Origin: Caballeronia concitans
Lineage (GTDB): Bacteria > Pseudomonadota > Gammaproteobacteria > Burkholderiales > Burkholderiaceae
Assembly: GCF_001544615.1 (NCBI RefSeq)
Contig: NZ_FCNV02000003.1
Coordinates: forward strand, 124,001 to 188,000
Length of the DNA stretch: 64,000 nt
Reading direction: 5' to 3'
In this document: positions 43,202 through 52,356 of the stretch, piece by piece
Layout of the letters: the number at the start of each line of letters is the position of its first letter
Position numbering within the stretch: position 1 is the first letter of the stretch
The notes under the pieces: generated by a model
What the model was told of the DNA's origin: nothing
Database searches by the model: none
The model's input: the letters and a program-made list of their open reading frames with translations, nothing else
Translations under genes and position numbers: made by a program

Positions 43202-45742
43202 ATGGCCGAAGACAATCCGAGCACCGCGCTCGCTCCGCAGCAATTTTCCATCGACGTGATGCTCGAAAAATATGCCAAGGGCGACGAGACGCGCGTGGAA
43301 GACATTCATCGACGCGTCGCGCGTGGCGTGGCCCTTGCTGAGCCCGCCGAATTGCGTGCGAAGGTCGAAGCGGAGTTCGTCGACAACTTCAAACGCGGCG
43401 CGCTGGGCGCCGGACGCATCATGAGCGCGGCGGGCGCGGGCATCGACGCCACGCTCATCAACTGCTTCGTGCAGCCCGTGGGCGATGCGATCCAGGGCGT
43501 CGACGACAACGGCCTGCCGGGCATCTACGTGGCGCTTCTGCAAGCAGCCGAAACAATGCGACGCGGCGGCGGCGTGGGATATAACTTCTCGGCAATCCGT
43601 CCGCGTGGCGCGCGCGTGCATTCGACGGGCTCGGCCGCGTCGGGACCGTGCAGCTACATGGATGTCTTCGATGCATCGTGCCGCACGGTCGAAAGCGCGG
43701 GCGCACGTCGCGGCGCGCAGATGGGCATTCTCGATTGCACGCATCCGGACCTGCTCGAATTCATCGCGGCGAAGCATACGAAGGGGCGCTGGAACAACTT
43801 CAACGTGTCGGTCGCGGTCAGCGACGAATTCATGCAGGCCGTCGCCGACGGTGCAACGTGGCAACTCGTGCACAAGGCCGAGCCGTCGCCGGCGCAGCGG
43901 ACATCGGCGGATATTCGGCAACGCGAAGACGGCCTATGGGTGTATCGCGAGGTCGAGGCGCGCGAAGTGTGGAACACGATCATGCGTTCTACTTACGATG
44001 TCGCGGAGCCGGGCGTCGTGTTCATTTCGCGCATGAACGGGGACAACAATCTGCGCGCGGTCGAATCCATTCGCGCGACGAATCCATGCGGCGAGCAGCC
44101 GTTGCCCGCATACGGCTGCTGCAATCTCGGTCCGATCAATCTCACGCGACTGGTGCTCGATCCATTCGCGCAGATGCGCGGCGGCGTGCCCAGCTTCGAC
44201 TGGGACGGACTCGCCCGCGCAACTAGAACGCAAGTGCGTTTCCTCGATGACGTGCTCGACGTCACGCTCTGGCCGCTTCCGGAACAGGCGCGCGAGGCGC
44301 AGGCGAAGCGTCGCATCGGCGTGGGCTTCACGGGCCTCGGCGACACCCTCGTGATGCTCGGGCTTCGTTACGACACGCAAGAAGGCCGCGATTTCGCGGC
44401 GCGCGTGGGCCGCACGATGCGCGATGAAGCGTATCGCGCATCGGTCGAACTGGCGCGCGAGCGCGGCTCGTTTCCGCTCTTCGATGCGAAGCGTTATCTC
44501 GAGGAAGGGACGTTCGCTTCGCGCCTTCCCGACGATATCAAGAGTGCCATTCGTCTTCATGGCATCCGCAACAGTCACCTGCTTTCCATTGCGCCGACAG
44601 GCACCGTGAGTCTTGCGTTCGCGGACAATGCTTCGAACGGTATCGAGCCCGCGTTTTCATGGACGTATCAGCGCACGAAGCGCATGGCGGACGGCTCGCG
44701 TCAGACCTTTGCCGTCGAGGATCACGCATACCGTTTGTATCGCGAGATGGGCGGCGATGTGAACGCATTGCCGGACTACTTCGTGAACGCGCTGCAAATG
44801 TCCGCGCACGATCACCTCGAAATGATGGCGGCCGTGCAGCCTTTCGTCGATACGTCGATCTCGAAGACGGTGAACGTGCCGGCGGATTATCCGTTCGACA
44901 AGTTTCAGGACCTTTACTTCGAAGCATGGCGACGCGGCCTCAAGGGTCTCGCGACGTATCGCCCGAACGAAACGCTCGGCGCGGTGCTGTCCGTGACGCC
45001 GCAAGAGACGCCGAGCGATTCGCCTGATCCCGAGCTGGACCTCGATCCGTTGCGCATCGCAATCGATCATCGGCCGCGCGGCGAGTTGCCCGCGATCATC
45101 GAGAAGGTCGAATATCTGACGCAGGCGGGAAAGAAGTCGCTTTATCTGGCGGTGTCGTTCATCGAAGTGACGGGGCGCATTGCAGGCGAGGACGTGACGA
45201 TCGAGCGTCCCATCGAGTTCTTCATTCCAACAGGACAGCGCGACGAATCGCAGCAATGGATCACCGCGACGATGCGTTCGCTTTCGCTCGCCGCGCGCGG
45301 CGGATTTGCGGCGCGCACGCTGCAGGATATGCGCAAGGTATCGTGGGATCGCGGGCAAGTGCGTCTTGGCGATGTCGAGCGGATCGACGGTCATCGCAGT
45401 CCGCGTTGGCATGACTCGGAAGTCGCGGCGCTTGCCTACGCGATTCAGCAGATTCTTCATCGCCGTGGATTTCTCGACGCAGAAGGCAATCAGGTGCCTT
45501 CGCGCGTGCTGGCTAAAAGGCGCACCGAGAGCGCGCAGCCGGTGCGCGCGTTGACGGTGGATGACGAAGTCGCAGCCGATGACTCCGATCCACCCGATGC
45601 ATCCGCCAGCGATGCGAACGACGCGAGCGGCCTCGCGCTGATGCACGGGCGCAAATGCGCGACTTGCGGCGCGAACGCCGTCATTCGCAAGGACGGTTGC
45701 GATTTCTGCACCGCATGCGGGGAAATCGGCGCGTGCGGCTAG
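43202..45742 (+). CDS. nrdJ: Adenosylcobalamin-dependent ribonucleotide reductase
   Basis: An 846-residue class II enzyme that makes deoxyribonucleotides without oxygen, using B12. The barrel has INCFVQP with a conserved active-site Cys, GGGVGYNFSAIRP, ATNPCGEQPLPAYGCCNLGPINL with the radical Cys, and APTGTVSLAFADNASNGIEP. A C-terminal TSCPD-like region is followed by an acidic linker and a zinc-ribbon tail (CATCG ... CDFCTACGEIGACG). AGAGGAA precedes the ATG at 43202. No cobalamin riboswitch is visible in the 139 bp upstream. Confidence 0.9.
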   Translation: MAEDNPSTALAPQQFSIDVMLEKYAKGDETRVEDIHRRVARGVALAEPAELRAKVEAEFVDNFKRGALGAGRIMSAAGAGIDATLINCFVQPVGDAIQGVDDNGLPGIYVALLQAAETMRRGGGVGYNFSAIRPRGARVHSTGSAASGPCSYMDVFDASCRTVESAGARRGAQMGILDCTHPDLLEFIAAKHTKGRWNNFNVSVAVSDEFMQAVADGATWQLVHKAEPSPAQRTSADIRQREDGLWVYREVEAREVWNTIMRSTYDVAEPGVVFISRMNGDNNLRAVESIRATNPCGEQPLPAYGCCNLGPINLTRLVLDPFAQMRGGVPSFDWDGLARATRTQVRFLDDVLDVTLWPLPEQAREAQAKRRIGVGFTGLGDTLVMLGLRYDTQEGRDFAARVGRTMRDEAYRASVELARERGSFPLFDAKRYLEEGTFASRLPDDIKSAIRLHGIRNSHLLSIAPTGTVSLAFADNASNGIEPAFSWTYQRTKRMADGSRQTFAVEDHAYRLYREMGGDVNALPDYFVNALQMSAHDHLEMMAAVQPFVDTSISKTVNVPADYPFDKFQDLYFEAWRRGLKGLATYRPNETLGAVLSVTPQETPSDSPDPELDLDPLRIAIDHRPRGELPAIIEKVEYLTQAGKKSLYLAVSFIEVTGRIAGEDVTIERPIEFFIPTGQRDESQQWITATMRSLSLAARGGFAARTLQDMRKVSWDRGQVRLGDVERIDGHRSPRWHDSEVAALAYAIQQILHRRGFLDAEGNQVPSRVLAKRRTESAQPVRALTVDDEVAADDSDPPDASASDANDASGLALMHGRKCATCGANAVIRKDGCDFCTACGEIGACG

Positions 45743-46185
45743 CGTTCTCAGCGAAATTCAGCGTACTCGGGCGTATTGCGCACTGGCCCGACGCACTTTT
45801 CATAGCGCGATCCACTCTCCTCTCACCGCCAGCGATGACCTTTCCCGGGTCACGCTGGCCGGCATCGATCTGCACCTCGGCACGCCCTTAATTTTGCCGT
45901 CAGGCAGGCATTCTTCTAGTATCGATACTCCGAATCAATTATTAAAGAGGCCTTACGAAAATAAGAATAATCGGGTTTAGTTTGTTACAGGTTCCATTCA
46001 GAATCGTGGAAGTTCAACTGGCTGGGACAAAGCTAAACCGAGGGCCGTGCCCCAGGCTGTCTTCGCGACAGCGTCCGGGTGGACGAGATGCGTGATCGGG
46101 CGTCAAGGGTGGTCGAAGCGGCAACTGCATGCGGCGCCACACTCCAAATGAAACCGATTTTTTAAAACTAACTGGAGTCCTAAAA
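45743..46185. promoter_or_regulatory. nrdJ end / pilus operon upstream region (443 bp)
   Basis: An imperfect hairpin at 45829-45858 (CCAGCG-a-TGACC with GGTCA-CGCTGG) may end nrdJ, though no T-run follows. From about 45890 the DNA becomes AT-rich, as expected for a pilus promoter, and holds a perfect 12-bp palindrome, AGTATCGATACT, at 45918-45929. A smaller hairpin (GCTGTC/GACAGC) lies near 46055-46075 in the likely leader. I saw no invertible-element repeats of the fimS kind. Confidence 0.45.
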
Positions 46186-46731
46186 ATGAAGAAATCCCTT
46201 GTCTCGGCACTGATGGCCGCCGTTATGGGTCTCGCCGCTGGCGGTGCGTTCGCATCCGACGGCACCATCAACTTCAATGGCGCGCTCACTGCCACCACCT
46301 GCACGATCAACGGCAACGGCACGTCGTCGAAGAACTTTACGGTCACGCTTCCGACGGTCTCGACGTCGAACCTCAAAGCTTTGGGCGACACCGCGGGCTC
46401 CACGTCCTACAACATCGCGCTGACGAACTGTGCACCGGTGACGAGCACCAGCAAGGCGTCGGTGTTCTATGAAGCGGGTACCACCGTCGATCCGGCGGAT
46501 GGCCGTCTGATGGTTGCGACCGGCGGCGCGCAGAACGTCAAGCTCGAACTGCTGAACCAGGATGCATCGCAGATCAAGGCGGGTTACTCGCGTGATCTTC
46601 AGAACTCGAAGCCGGCTGACATCTCGTCCGGCGCTGCCACGCTGAACTACATGGTCCGCTACTATGCGACCGGCGCAACGAGCGCAGGCGCGGCGAACTC
46701 GTCCGTCGTATACAGCATCGACTACCAGTAA
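46186..46731 (+). CDS. Major type 1 fimbrial pilin
   Basis: A 181-residue chaperone-usher pilin. Signal peptide MKKSLVSALMAAVMGLAAGG is cut after AFA-S. The mature domain has the two Cys (TATTCTIN and LTNCAP) that form the pilin disulphide, and ends VVYSIDYQ, with the penultimate Tyr typical of donor-strand pilins. GGAG precedes the ATG at 46186. Its place first in the operon and the hairpins after it suggest the major subunit. Confidence 0.87.
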   Translation: MKKSLVSALMAAVMGLAAGGAFASDGTINFNGALTATTCTINGNGTSSKNFTVTLPTVSTSNLKALGDTAGSTSYNIALTNCAPVTSTSKASVFYEAGTTVDPADGRLMVATGGAQNVKLELLNQDASQIKAGYSRDLQNSKPADISSGAATLNYMVRYYATGATSAGAANSSVVYSIDYQ

Positions 46732-46746
46732 GCGGTGTCGCGAAAG

Positions 46747-46799
46747 CGGAACTTCCGGTTGTGAAGTTCCGGTGCAAGAGGCGGGCGAAAGTCCGCCTC
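46747..46799 (+). other. Tandem intercistronic hairpins after the major pilin
   Basis: CGGAACTTC at 46747-46755 pairs with GAAGTTCCG at 46763-46771, and GAGGCGG at 46778-46784 with CCGCCTC at 46793-46799. Both stems are perfect. They lie between pilin stop and chaperone start with no T-run, and could stabilise pilin mRNA or attenuate read-through so that pilin exceeds chaperone and usher. Confidence 0.6.
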
Positions 46800-46838
46800 A
46801 CTTTGAATCCGTGCTTCGTTGTGCAATTCGTCGTCAAC

Positions 46839-47582
46839 ATGAAAATCTTCCACCGACTCGTCTCCGCCGCCGTGCTGCTTGTCGCCATCCAGAGCGTTGG
46901 ACAGCAGGCCCACGCGTCAGTTGTCATCGCCGGCACACGTGTCGTGTACAACCAAGGCGATTCCGAAGTCACTGTCAAGCTGACGAACAACGGCAAGCTG
47001 CCGGGGCTCACGAAGGTATGGATCGACAAGGGCGATGCCGACGCGAAGCCCGACACCATCGACGTGCCGTTCACGATCAATCCGCCGATGATGCGTATCG
47101 ATCCGGGCAAGTCGCAGACGTTGCGCATCATGTCCACCGGCGAGCCGATGCCGGGAGACAAGGAGACGGTGCTCTACCTGAACGTGCTGGAAGTGCCGCC
47201 GAAGCCTACGGGCGACGAAGCCAGCGCCAATCAGCTGCAGTTGGCGTTTCGGACGCGTATCAAGTTCTTTTATCGCCCGACGGGGCTCAAAGGGCAGGCT
47301 ACCGACGCGCCGGATGGCATCGTCTGGCATTTGAAACACGAGGGCGGGAAAAATCTGATCGTGGCGGATAACCCCACTCAGTATCACGTATCGTTCGACC
47401 GTATCGAAGTCACCGACGGCGCGCACATCGCAGCGTTCACCGACGGCGGGATGGTCGGACCGGGCGAAAGCAAAGCTTTCCCCGTGAAGGGCGAGTTGCC
47501 CGCAGCCGGCGCGAAAGTTCACTACACGGCAATCAACGACTACGGCGGACCTCAAGCCGGCGACGCGAAGCTCGCGCCCTGA
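46839..47582 (+). CDS. Periplasmic pilus assembly chaperone (FimC/PapD family)
   Basis: A 247-residue exported chaperone with signal peptide MKIFHRLVSAAVLLVAIQSV, cut after AHA. IAGTRVVYNQGDSEVTVKLTN, PPMMRIDPGKSQTLRIM and LYLNVLEVPPKP carry the conserved edge strand; FRTRIKFFYRP is the family signature with a conserved Arg and Lys. It caps pilin subunits and delivers them to the usher. No strong ribosome site precedes 46839. Confidence 0.87.
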   Translation: MKIFHRLVSAAVLLVAIQSVGQQAHASVVIAGTRVVYNQGDSEVTVKLTNNGKLPGLTKVWIDKGDADAKPDTIDVPFTINPPMMRIDPGKSQTLRIMSTGEPMPGDKETVLYLNVLEVPPKPTGDEASANQLQLAFRTRIKFFYRPTGLKGQATDAPDGIVWHLKHEGGKNLIVADNPTQYHVSFDRIEVTDGAHIAAFTDGGMVGPGESKAFPVKGELPAAGAKVHYTAINDYGGPQAGDAKLAP

Positions 47583-47679
47583 GACGCGAAATCCCGTCGC
47601 CGCGTCGTTCCATCATGGGCGGATGCGCATTCTGCGCGCCGCAATGATCCGGTAAAGATGTACTAGCTCGCATACCACG

Positions 47680-47699
47680 CAGCATGCCGGGGCATGCTG
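47680..47699 (+). other. Hairpin in the chaperone-usher gap
   Basis: CAGCATGCC at 47680-47688 and GGCATGCTG at 47691-47699 form a nearly uninterrupted 20-bp palindrome, 25 bp before the usher start. It may modulate usher translation or bind a protein. Confidence 0.5.
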
Positions 47700-47723
47700 T
47701 CTTCGAATAGTTGGTATAACTAA

Positions 47724-50315
47724 ATGAAAACGCACTCCTACAGCGCGCATATGTCCGGCATGCGATTGAAGCCGGTCACGTTGCTCGCCATCCAGGCCTT
47801 CGCCGTCATGGGCGTTAGCGGGCACGCATGGGCAGACGCTTCTCAGCAGCCGGGGCCCGTGCAGTTCAACGAGCAATTCCTGGAGTCGGGTGGCGGCGAG
47901 AAGCTGGACATCTCGCGGTTCAACAACGGACAACCTGTGTTGCCGGGGACGTATCGCGCGGATACCTACGTCAATAACGTATGGCGTGGAAAATTCGACG
48001 TCGACATTCGCGATTCCGCGCAGCATCCGGGCTCGGTGCAGGCGTGCGTCACTACCGACCTGCTCGAGCGGTTCGGCGTGGATCTGCGCAAGCTGTCGCC
48101 GGAATCCGCCGCCAAGCTGGAATCGGCTGGCAATGCGTGCCTGACGGTGGAAGATCTGATTCCGAACGCGACAGCGGTGTTCGACGGCGGCGAGCAACGT
48201 CTCGATGTCAGCATTCCGCAGATCGCCATGAGCACACGGGCGCGCGGCTATGTTGATCCTAAATACTGGGACGACGGCATCAACGCCGCCACGTTGCAAT
48301 ACAACGCGAACGTCTATCACAGCTCGGCCGGCGGGTACGCGAACGATTCCCAGTATCTCGGGCTGATCGGTGGTGTCAACGTGGGTGCCTGGCGGTTCCG
48401 GTACCAGGGCAACCTGACGCACAACAACATCACGGGGCAGCACTATCAGAACGTGCAGACGTACGCGCAGCGTGCGTTCAAGGACATCAAGAGCCAGTTC
48501 ACGGTCGGCGACACCTTTACCGATGGCGCGTTGTTCGACAGCTTCGGTGTGCGCGGCGTGACGCTTGCCACCGACGATCGTATGTACCCGGAGTCGCAGC
48601 GTGGCTATGCGCCGGTGGTGCGCGGCATCGCGAACAGCAATGCGCGGGTGCAGGTCCGGCAGAACGGCAACATCATCTACGAAACGACGGTCGCGCCCGG
48701 CGCATTCGAGATCGACGATCTGTACCCGACGGGTTACGGCGGCAACCTCGATATCATCGTGACCGAAGCCGACGGCTCGCAGCATATCTCGACCGTGCCG
48801 TACGCGGCGGCGGTGAATGCGCTGCGTCCGGGAGTGCTGCGTTACAGCGCGATGGTCGGCCAGTATCGCGATCCGACCATCGATATTCATCCGTTCGTGT
48901 CGCAGTTCACCGTGCAGCGCGGCATCAACAATCTGTTGACGCTCTACGGCGGCGTGACCGGCGCCGACATGTACTTCTCGTCGATGATCGGTGCGGCGCT
49001 GAATACGAGCGTCGGCGCGTTCGGCCTCGATGTGACAGATGCGATCGCCAGTTTCAAGGGCTACGGCACGCGTAACGGCGCCAGCGTTCGGCTCAGCTAT
49101 TCACGCCTCTTCGAACCGACGAACACGAACATTGCGATCGCGGCGTACCGCTATTCGACGAACGGCTTCTTCACGCTGCCCGACGCGATGATGATGCGGC
49201 AACTCAACGAGGATCATCAGCCGGGTTTGATGACTTCGCTTCAGAAGTCGCGCTTGCAGTTCGTGCTGAATCAGAGCCTCGGCGAGGGCGGACGATACGG
49301 CGCTATCTACGCGATGGGCTCGTTGCAGACTTACTGGAATCGCTCCGACCACGATACGCAGTTCCAGATCGGCTACAACAACAGCTGGAAACGCATGACG
49401 TATGGCGCGTCACTGGTGCGGCAGTATCAGGTGAACACGAACCGGTGGGACAACCGGATCATGCTGAACATGTCGATCCCGCTCGGCTTCGGCGCGCATG
49501 CACCGTTGTCGTCGACCAACTTCCAGCACGACACGAGCGACGGCCGCTCAACGATTCAGCAGTCCGTCACCGGGACGCTGGGCGTGGACAATGCATTCAG
49601 CTATGGCGTCAATGCGACCCTCACCGACGGCGGCCACGACGAAAGCGGCTCGGTCGGCGCAGGCGGCAACATCGGCTATGTGTCGCCGTTTGCGTTGCTC
49701 ACGGCGAACGCGAGCGTCGGGCGGAATTATTCGCAGGTCGGCGCAGGCGTGTCGGGCGGTGTGGTGGCGTGGCGCAACGGCGTCGCATTCACGCCGAACA
49801 TGGGCGACACCGTGGCCGTCATCGAGGCCAAGGACGCGGCGGGCGCCAGACTGGCGAGCGGCGCGGGCTTGCGTGTCGATCGCTGGGGACATGCGGTCGT
49901 ATCCGGCATCCAGCCGTATTCGAACAATGACATCGAACTCGATCCGAAGGGCCTGCCGATCAACGTTTCGCTGAAGTCCACTGTGCAGCGCACCGCGCCT
50001 ACGGCTGGAGCAGTCGTGCGCGTGCAGTTCGAAACGGAGAACCTCGGTAAGCCGGCCGTTATGCGGGTCATGCAAGCCGATGGCAAGCCCTTGCCGTTCG
50101 GTGCCGAAGTGTTCGATGGCGAAAGCCACACGGTGGGCACGGTGGCGCAAGGCAGCCGCATCATCGCGACAGGCCTCAAGGCCGATGCCGGCACGTTGAA
50201 CGTGAAATGGGGCGATGCACCCGAGCAGCGGTGCGCGGTGCGGTATCAACTACCGCCGAGTGTGGACGCCTCGAAGCCGAATTCGATCAGCGTTTCGGAC
50301 GCGGTCTGTCAGTGA
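47724..50315 (+). CDS. Outer-membrane fimbrial usher (FimD family)
   Basis: An 863-residue usher. The signal sequence ends near HAWA-D. Then come the N-terminal domain (VQFNEQFLESGGGEKLDISRF), a 24-strand barrel with middle plug (RGIANSNARVQVRQNGNIIYETTVAPGAFEIDDLYPTGYGGNLDI in pattern) and C-terminal domains (PFGAEVFDGE, CAVRYQLP). Length is normal. The N-terminus could begin at 47724 or at the in-frame ATG 47751; neither has a strong ribosome site. Confidence 0.87.
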   Translation: MKTHSYSAHMSGMRLKPVTLLAIQAFAVMGVSGHAWADASQQPGPVQFNEQFLESGGGEKLDISRFNNGQPVLPGTYRADTYVNNVWRGKFDVDIRDSAQHPGSVQACVTTDLLERFGVDLRKLSPESAAKLESAGNACLTVEDLIPNATAVFDGGEQRLDVSIPQIAMSTRARGYVDPKYWDDGINAATLQYNANVYHSSAGGYANDSQYLGLIGGVNVGAWRFRYQGNLTHNNITGQHYQNVQTYAQRAFKDIKSQFTVGDTFTDGALFDSFGVRGVTLATDDRMYPESQRGYAPVVRGIANSNARVQVRQNGNIIYETTVAPGAFEIDDLYPTGYGGNLDIIVTEADGSQHISTVPYAAAVNALRPGVLRYSAMVGQYRDPTIDIHPFVSQFTVQRGINNLLTLYGGVTGADMYFSSMIGAALNTSVGAFGLDVTDAIASFKGYGTRNGASVRLSYSRLFEPTNTNIAIAAYRYSTNGFFTLPDAMMMRQLNEDHQPGLMTSLQKSRLQFVLNQSLGEGGRYGAIYAMGSLQTYWNRSDHDTQFQIGYNNSWKRMTYGASLVRQYQVNTNRWDNRIMLNMSIPLGFGAHAPLSSTNFQHDTSDGRSTIQQSVTGTLGVDNAFSYGVNATLTDGGHDESGSVGAGGNIGYVSPFALLTANASVGRNYSQVGAGVSGGVVAWRNGVAFTPNMGDTVAVIEAKDAAGARLASGAGLRVDRWGHAVVSGIQPYSNNDIELDPKGLPINVSLKSTVQRTAPTAGAVVRVQFETENLGKPAVMRVMQADGKPLPFGAEVFDGESHTVGTVAQGSRIIATGLKADAGTLNVKWGDAPEQRCAVRYQLPPSVDASKPNSISVSDAVCQ

Positions 50316-50351
50316 ACGGCCATCAAAGCTAATTCATCGGGAAAGAAACAA

Positions 50352-51434
50352 ATGAATAACATGAACCGGCTTGCACTTGCGCTCTTGCGGCGCGTGATGT
50401 GCTGGCTTGCGATGCTGATCTTCGTGCCTTCTTCCGCATGGGCGACCGCGAGCTGCACGGCGAATTACACATCCTTCACACTAACGCTGCCCCCCACCGT
50501 GGCGGTGGCGCGGGACTTGCCTAATGGCTCGGTTCTGACGACATGGTCGTTGTCGCCGTCGAAGAACGATTACTGGACCTGCATCGTTTCGGGAAGCGTC
50601 TATAACGGAACCGACTTCGAAACGGCGGGCATCACCACAGCGGGGCCAACGACCTATAACGCGACGTACCAGGGCGTTGCGTTTCAAGTCTATCCGACGA
50701 ACGTTCCCGGCGTAGGCATTGCGATGGGCGGCTATACCATCCCGGACAGTACGCCCTATGGTCCTCAGACATTTCGCACCATGGGCCGTCAATGGAATAG
50801 GAATGGCACCATCCAGAATGGGGGCCAGTTGATCGTTGCATTGGTCAAGACCGGTGACATCACGCCGGGCACAGCGACAGGCATGATCGCACAGGCGTTC
50901 TCGTGGCAAACGCTGACGCCGCCGCCTGCGGGGAATGTGCCATCAGCGGGCATCATCAATTTCTATATCACGCCGGTTGTAATCACCGTGCTCACCTGCC
51001 AGACGCCTGACGTCAACGTTCCAATGGGCATCCAGGGACCAGCGGATCTGCCGAACGTGGGGCCCGCTCCGAGCAAAGTCGCATCGTTCAACCTGAGTCT
51101 GAACAACTGTCCAGGCGGCTTGCCGGTAGCAGGGACATCCGCAGGCCAGATTCACAACATTCAGTATCAGATCGATCCATCGAACGGTCAGGTGCCCGGC
51201 TTCAGCAACGTTGCGGCGTTAAGCGGTAGCCCGAGTGCGGGCGGCGTGGGCGTCCAACTTTATGACAACACTGGGGCCGTGTTTCCGTTCGGTACCCTTC
51301 GGACGCTGAGCGGCTTCGATAGTGCAAACGGCGGCAGCTATGCCATACCAATGACGGCGCGATATTACCGCACCGGCACGCTGACCGCCGGACCCGCAAA
51401 CTCAACCATGACGATGACCGTCTCATACCAGTGA
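50352..51434 (+). CDS. Two-domain fimbrial tip adhesin
   Basis: A 360-residue exported protein. Signal region to about residue 32 (PSSAWA-TASC). Residues about 33-210 form an N-terminal receptor-binding-like domain with no obvious match to FimH, and 215-360 a pilin domain (LTCQTPDVNVPMG, LNNCPGG with paired Cys, ending TMTVSYQ). This two-domain form is the tip adhesin of a type 1-like pilus. The receptor is unknown. Confidence 0.8.
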   Translation: MNNMNRLALALLRRVMCWLAMLIFVPSSAWATASCTANYTSFTLTLPPTVAVARDLPNGSVLTTWSLSPSKNDYWTCIVSGSVYNGTDFETAGITTAGPTTYNATYQGVAFQVYPTNVPGVGIAMGGYTIPDSTPYGPQTFRTMGRQWNRNGTIQNGGQLIVALVKTGDITPGTATGMIAQAFSWQTLTPPPAGNVPSAGIINFYITPVVITVLTCQTPDVNVPMGIQGPADLPNVGPAPSKVASFNLSLNNCPGGLPVAGTSAGQIHNIQYQIDPSNGQVPGFSNVAALSGSPSAGGVGVQLYDNTGAVFPFGTLRTLSGFDSANGGSYAIPMTARYYRTGTLTAGPANSTMTMTVSYQ

Positions 51435-51509
51435 TTGCTGCGGTGGCAGTCTGCGCGAGGGGCGGACTGCTATCAAATTGGGACCACCACGAAACAAAGG
51501 AGCAGAAAC

Positions 51510-52028
51510 ATGAAAAGGCTAATAAGCGGGCTGGCGGTGCTTGGGCTCATGAGCGCGGGCCCGGCATTCGCCGTCGATGCCACGCTGAATTTCACCGGCA
51601 CGATCATATTGCCTACGTGCACCGTCGATTCGGGTTCCGTCTCGCAGACGATTGATCTAAAGACGGCCAAGACAACGGACTTCCTTTCAGTGAATTCGAC
51701 GAACAATGCAACGCCGTTCAGTCTGTTGTTGAAGAGCTGCGCGGTCAACACGAACGTTTCGATGACCATTTACGGAACCGTCGACACCGTGCAGAGCGTG
51801 CTCAAGAACACGGGGACAGCGAGTCAGGTTGGCGTGCAATTGTTGAAAGCGGTCAATGTCGGCGACACGACGGGAACGCCGTTCCCGCTCAACACGCAGA
51901 CGACTATCGGTGCCGTGGATGCCACCAATACCATGACCATTCCGATGGTCGCTCAGTTCTACCGGCTCGGAACCATGACTGGCGGCACGGTTACCGCAAC
52001 GGCGACGGTGAACTTCGGATACAACTGA
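51510..52028 (+). CDS. Second fimbrial pilin subunit
   Basis: A 172-residue pilin with signal MKRLISGLAVLGLMSAGPAF, cut after FA-V. Paired Cys occur in LPTCTVD and LKSCAVN, and the tail is TATVNFGYN with the penultimate Tyr. AAAGGAG precedes the ATG at 51510. Being last after the adhesin, it may be a minor/adaptor subunit or an alternative major pilin. Confidence 0.83.
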   Translation: MKRLISGLAVLGLMSAGPAFAVDATLNFTGTIILPTCTVDSGSVSQTIDLKTAKTTDFLSVNSTNNATPFSLLLKSCAVNTNVSMTIYGTVDTVQSVLKNTGTASQVGVQLLKAVNVGDTTGTPFPLNTQTTIGAVDATNTMTIPMVAQFYRLGTMTGGTVTATATVNFGYN

Positions 52029-52153
52029 GTCCCGGCAATACATCCGAGAATTCCGATTGAATTCGGCTCGGGCTATTGGATAGGATGACGAAGCGAACAA
52101 ACAAAACCGTTCGTATTTGTTTGATTTATCTCAAGGATTTGGCAGAGCAGAAG

Positions 52154-52294
52154 ATGAAAAAGATCGACCGTAATGCATTGAAATATTCCCAACTGGCGGG
52201 CGGAGCTGCGAAGGCTTCATCGAGCAGTTCGACGTCAACGACTGTGAAGATCTCCGGGTCTTTCGTCCAGGTCAACAACAACCAGAAACAATAA
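52154..52294 (+). CDS. Double-glycine leader peptide precursor 1 (46 aa)
   Basis: A tiny precursor: leader MKKIDRNALKYSQLAGG (17 residues, ending Gly-Gly) and a 29-residue core, AAKASSSSSTSTTVKISGSF then VQVNNNQKQ. Hydrophobic leader residues Ile4, Leu9 and Leu14 are spaced by five, with Leu14 at position -4, fitting recognition by a C39 peptidase. The leader matches that of the second precursor at 52726. The core is Ser/Thr-rich, then beta-prone. A terminator follows 39 bp later. An upstream extension of the frame (to 52076) is rejected because the conserved leader starts here. Confidence 0.72.
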   Translation: MKKIDRNALKYSQLAGGAAKASSSSSTSTTVKISGSFVQVNNNQKQ

Positions 52295-52333
52295 TACTTC
52301 GCCGCTGTTGGTTTGACCTGACTCGTCAATCAG

Positions 52334-52356
52334 GGCCGCCTCAGTCCAAGGCGGCC
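52334..52356 (+). terminator. Terminator after peptide precursor 1
   Basis: GGCCGCCT at 52334-52341 and AGGCGGCC at 52349-52356 make a perfect 8-bp stem with loop CAGTCCA, followed by TTTCCGTTTT. It separates precursor 1 from the second precursor and the export genes, so precursor 1 can be made in excess. Confidence 0.82.
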
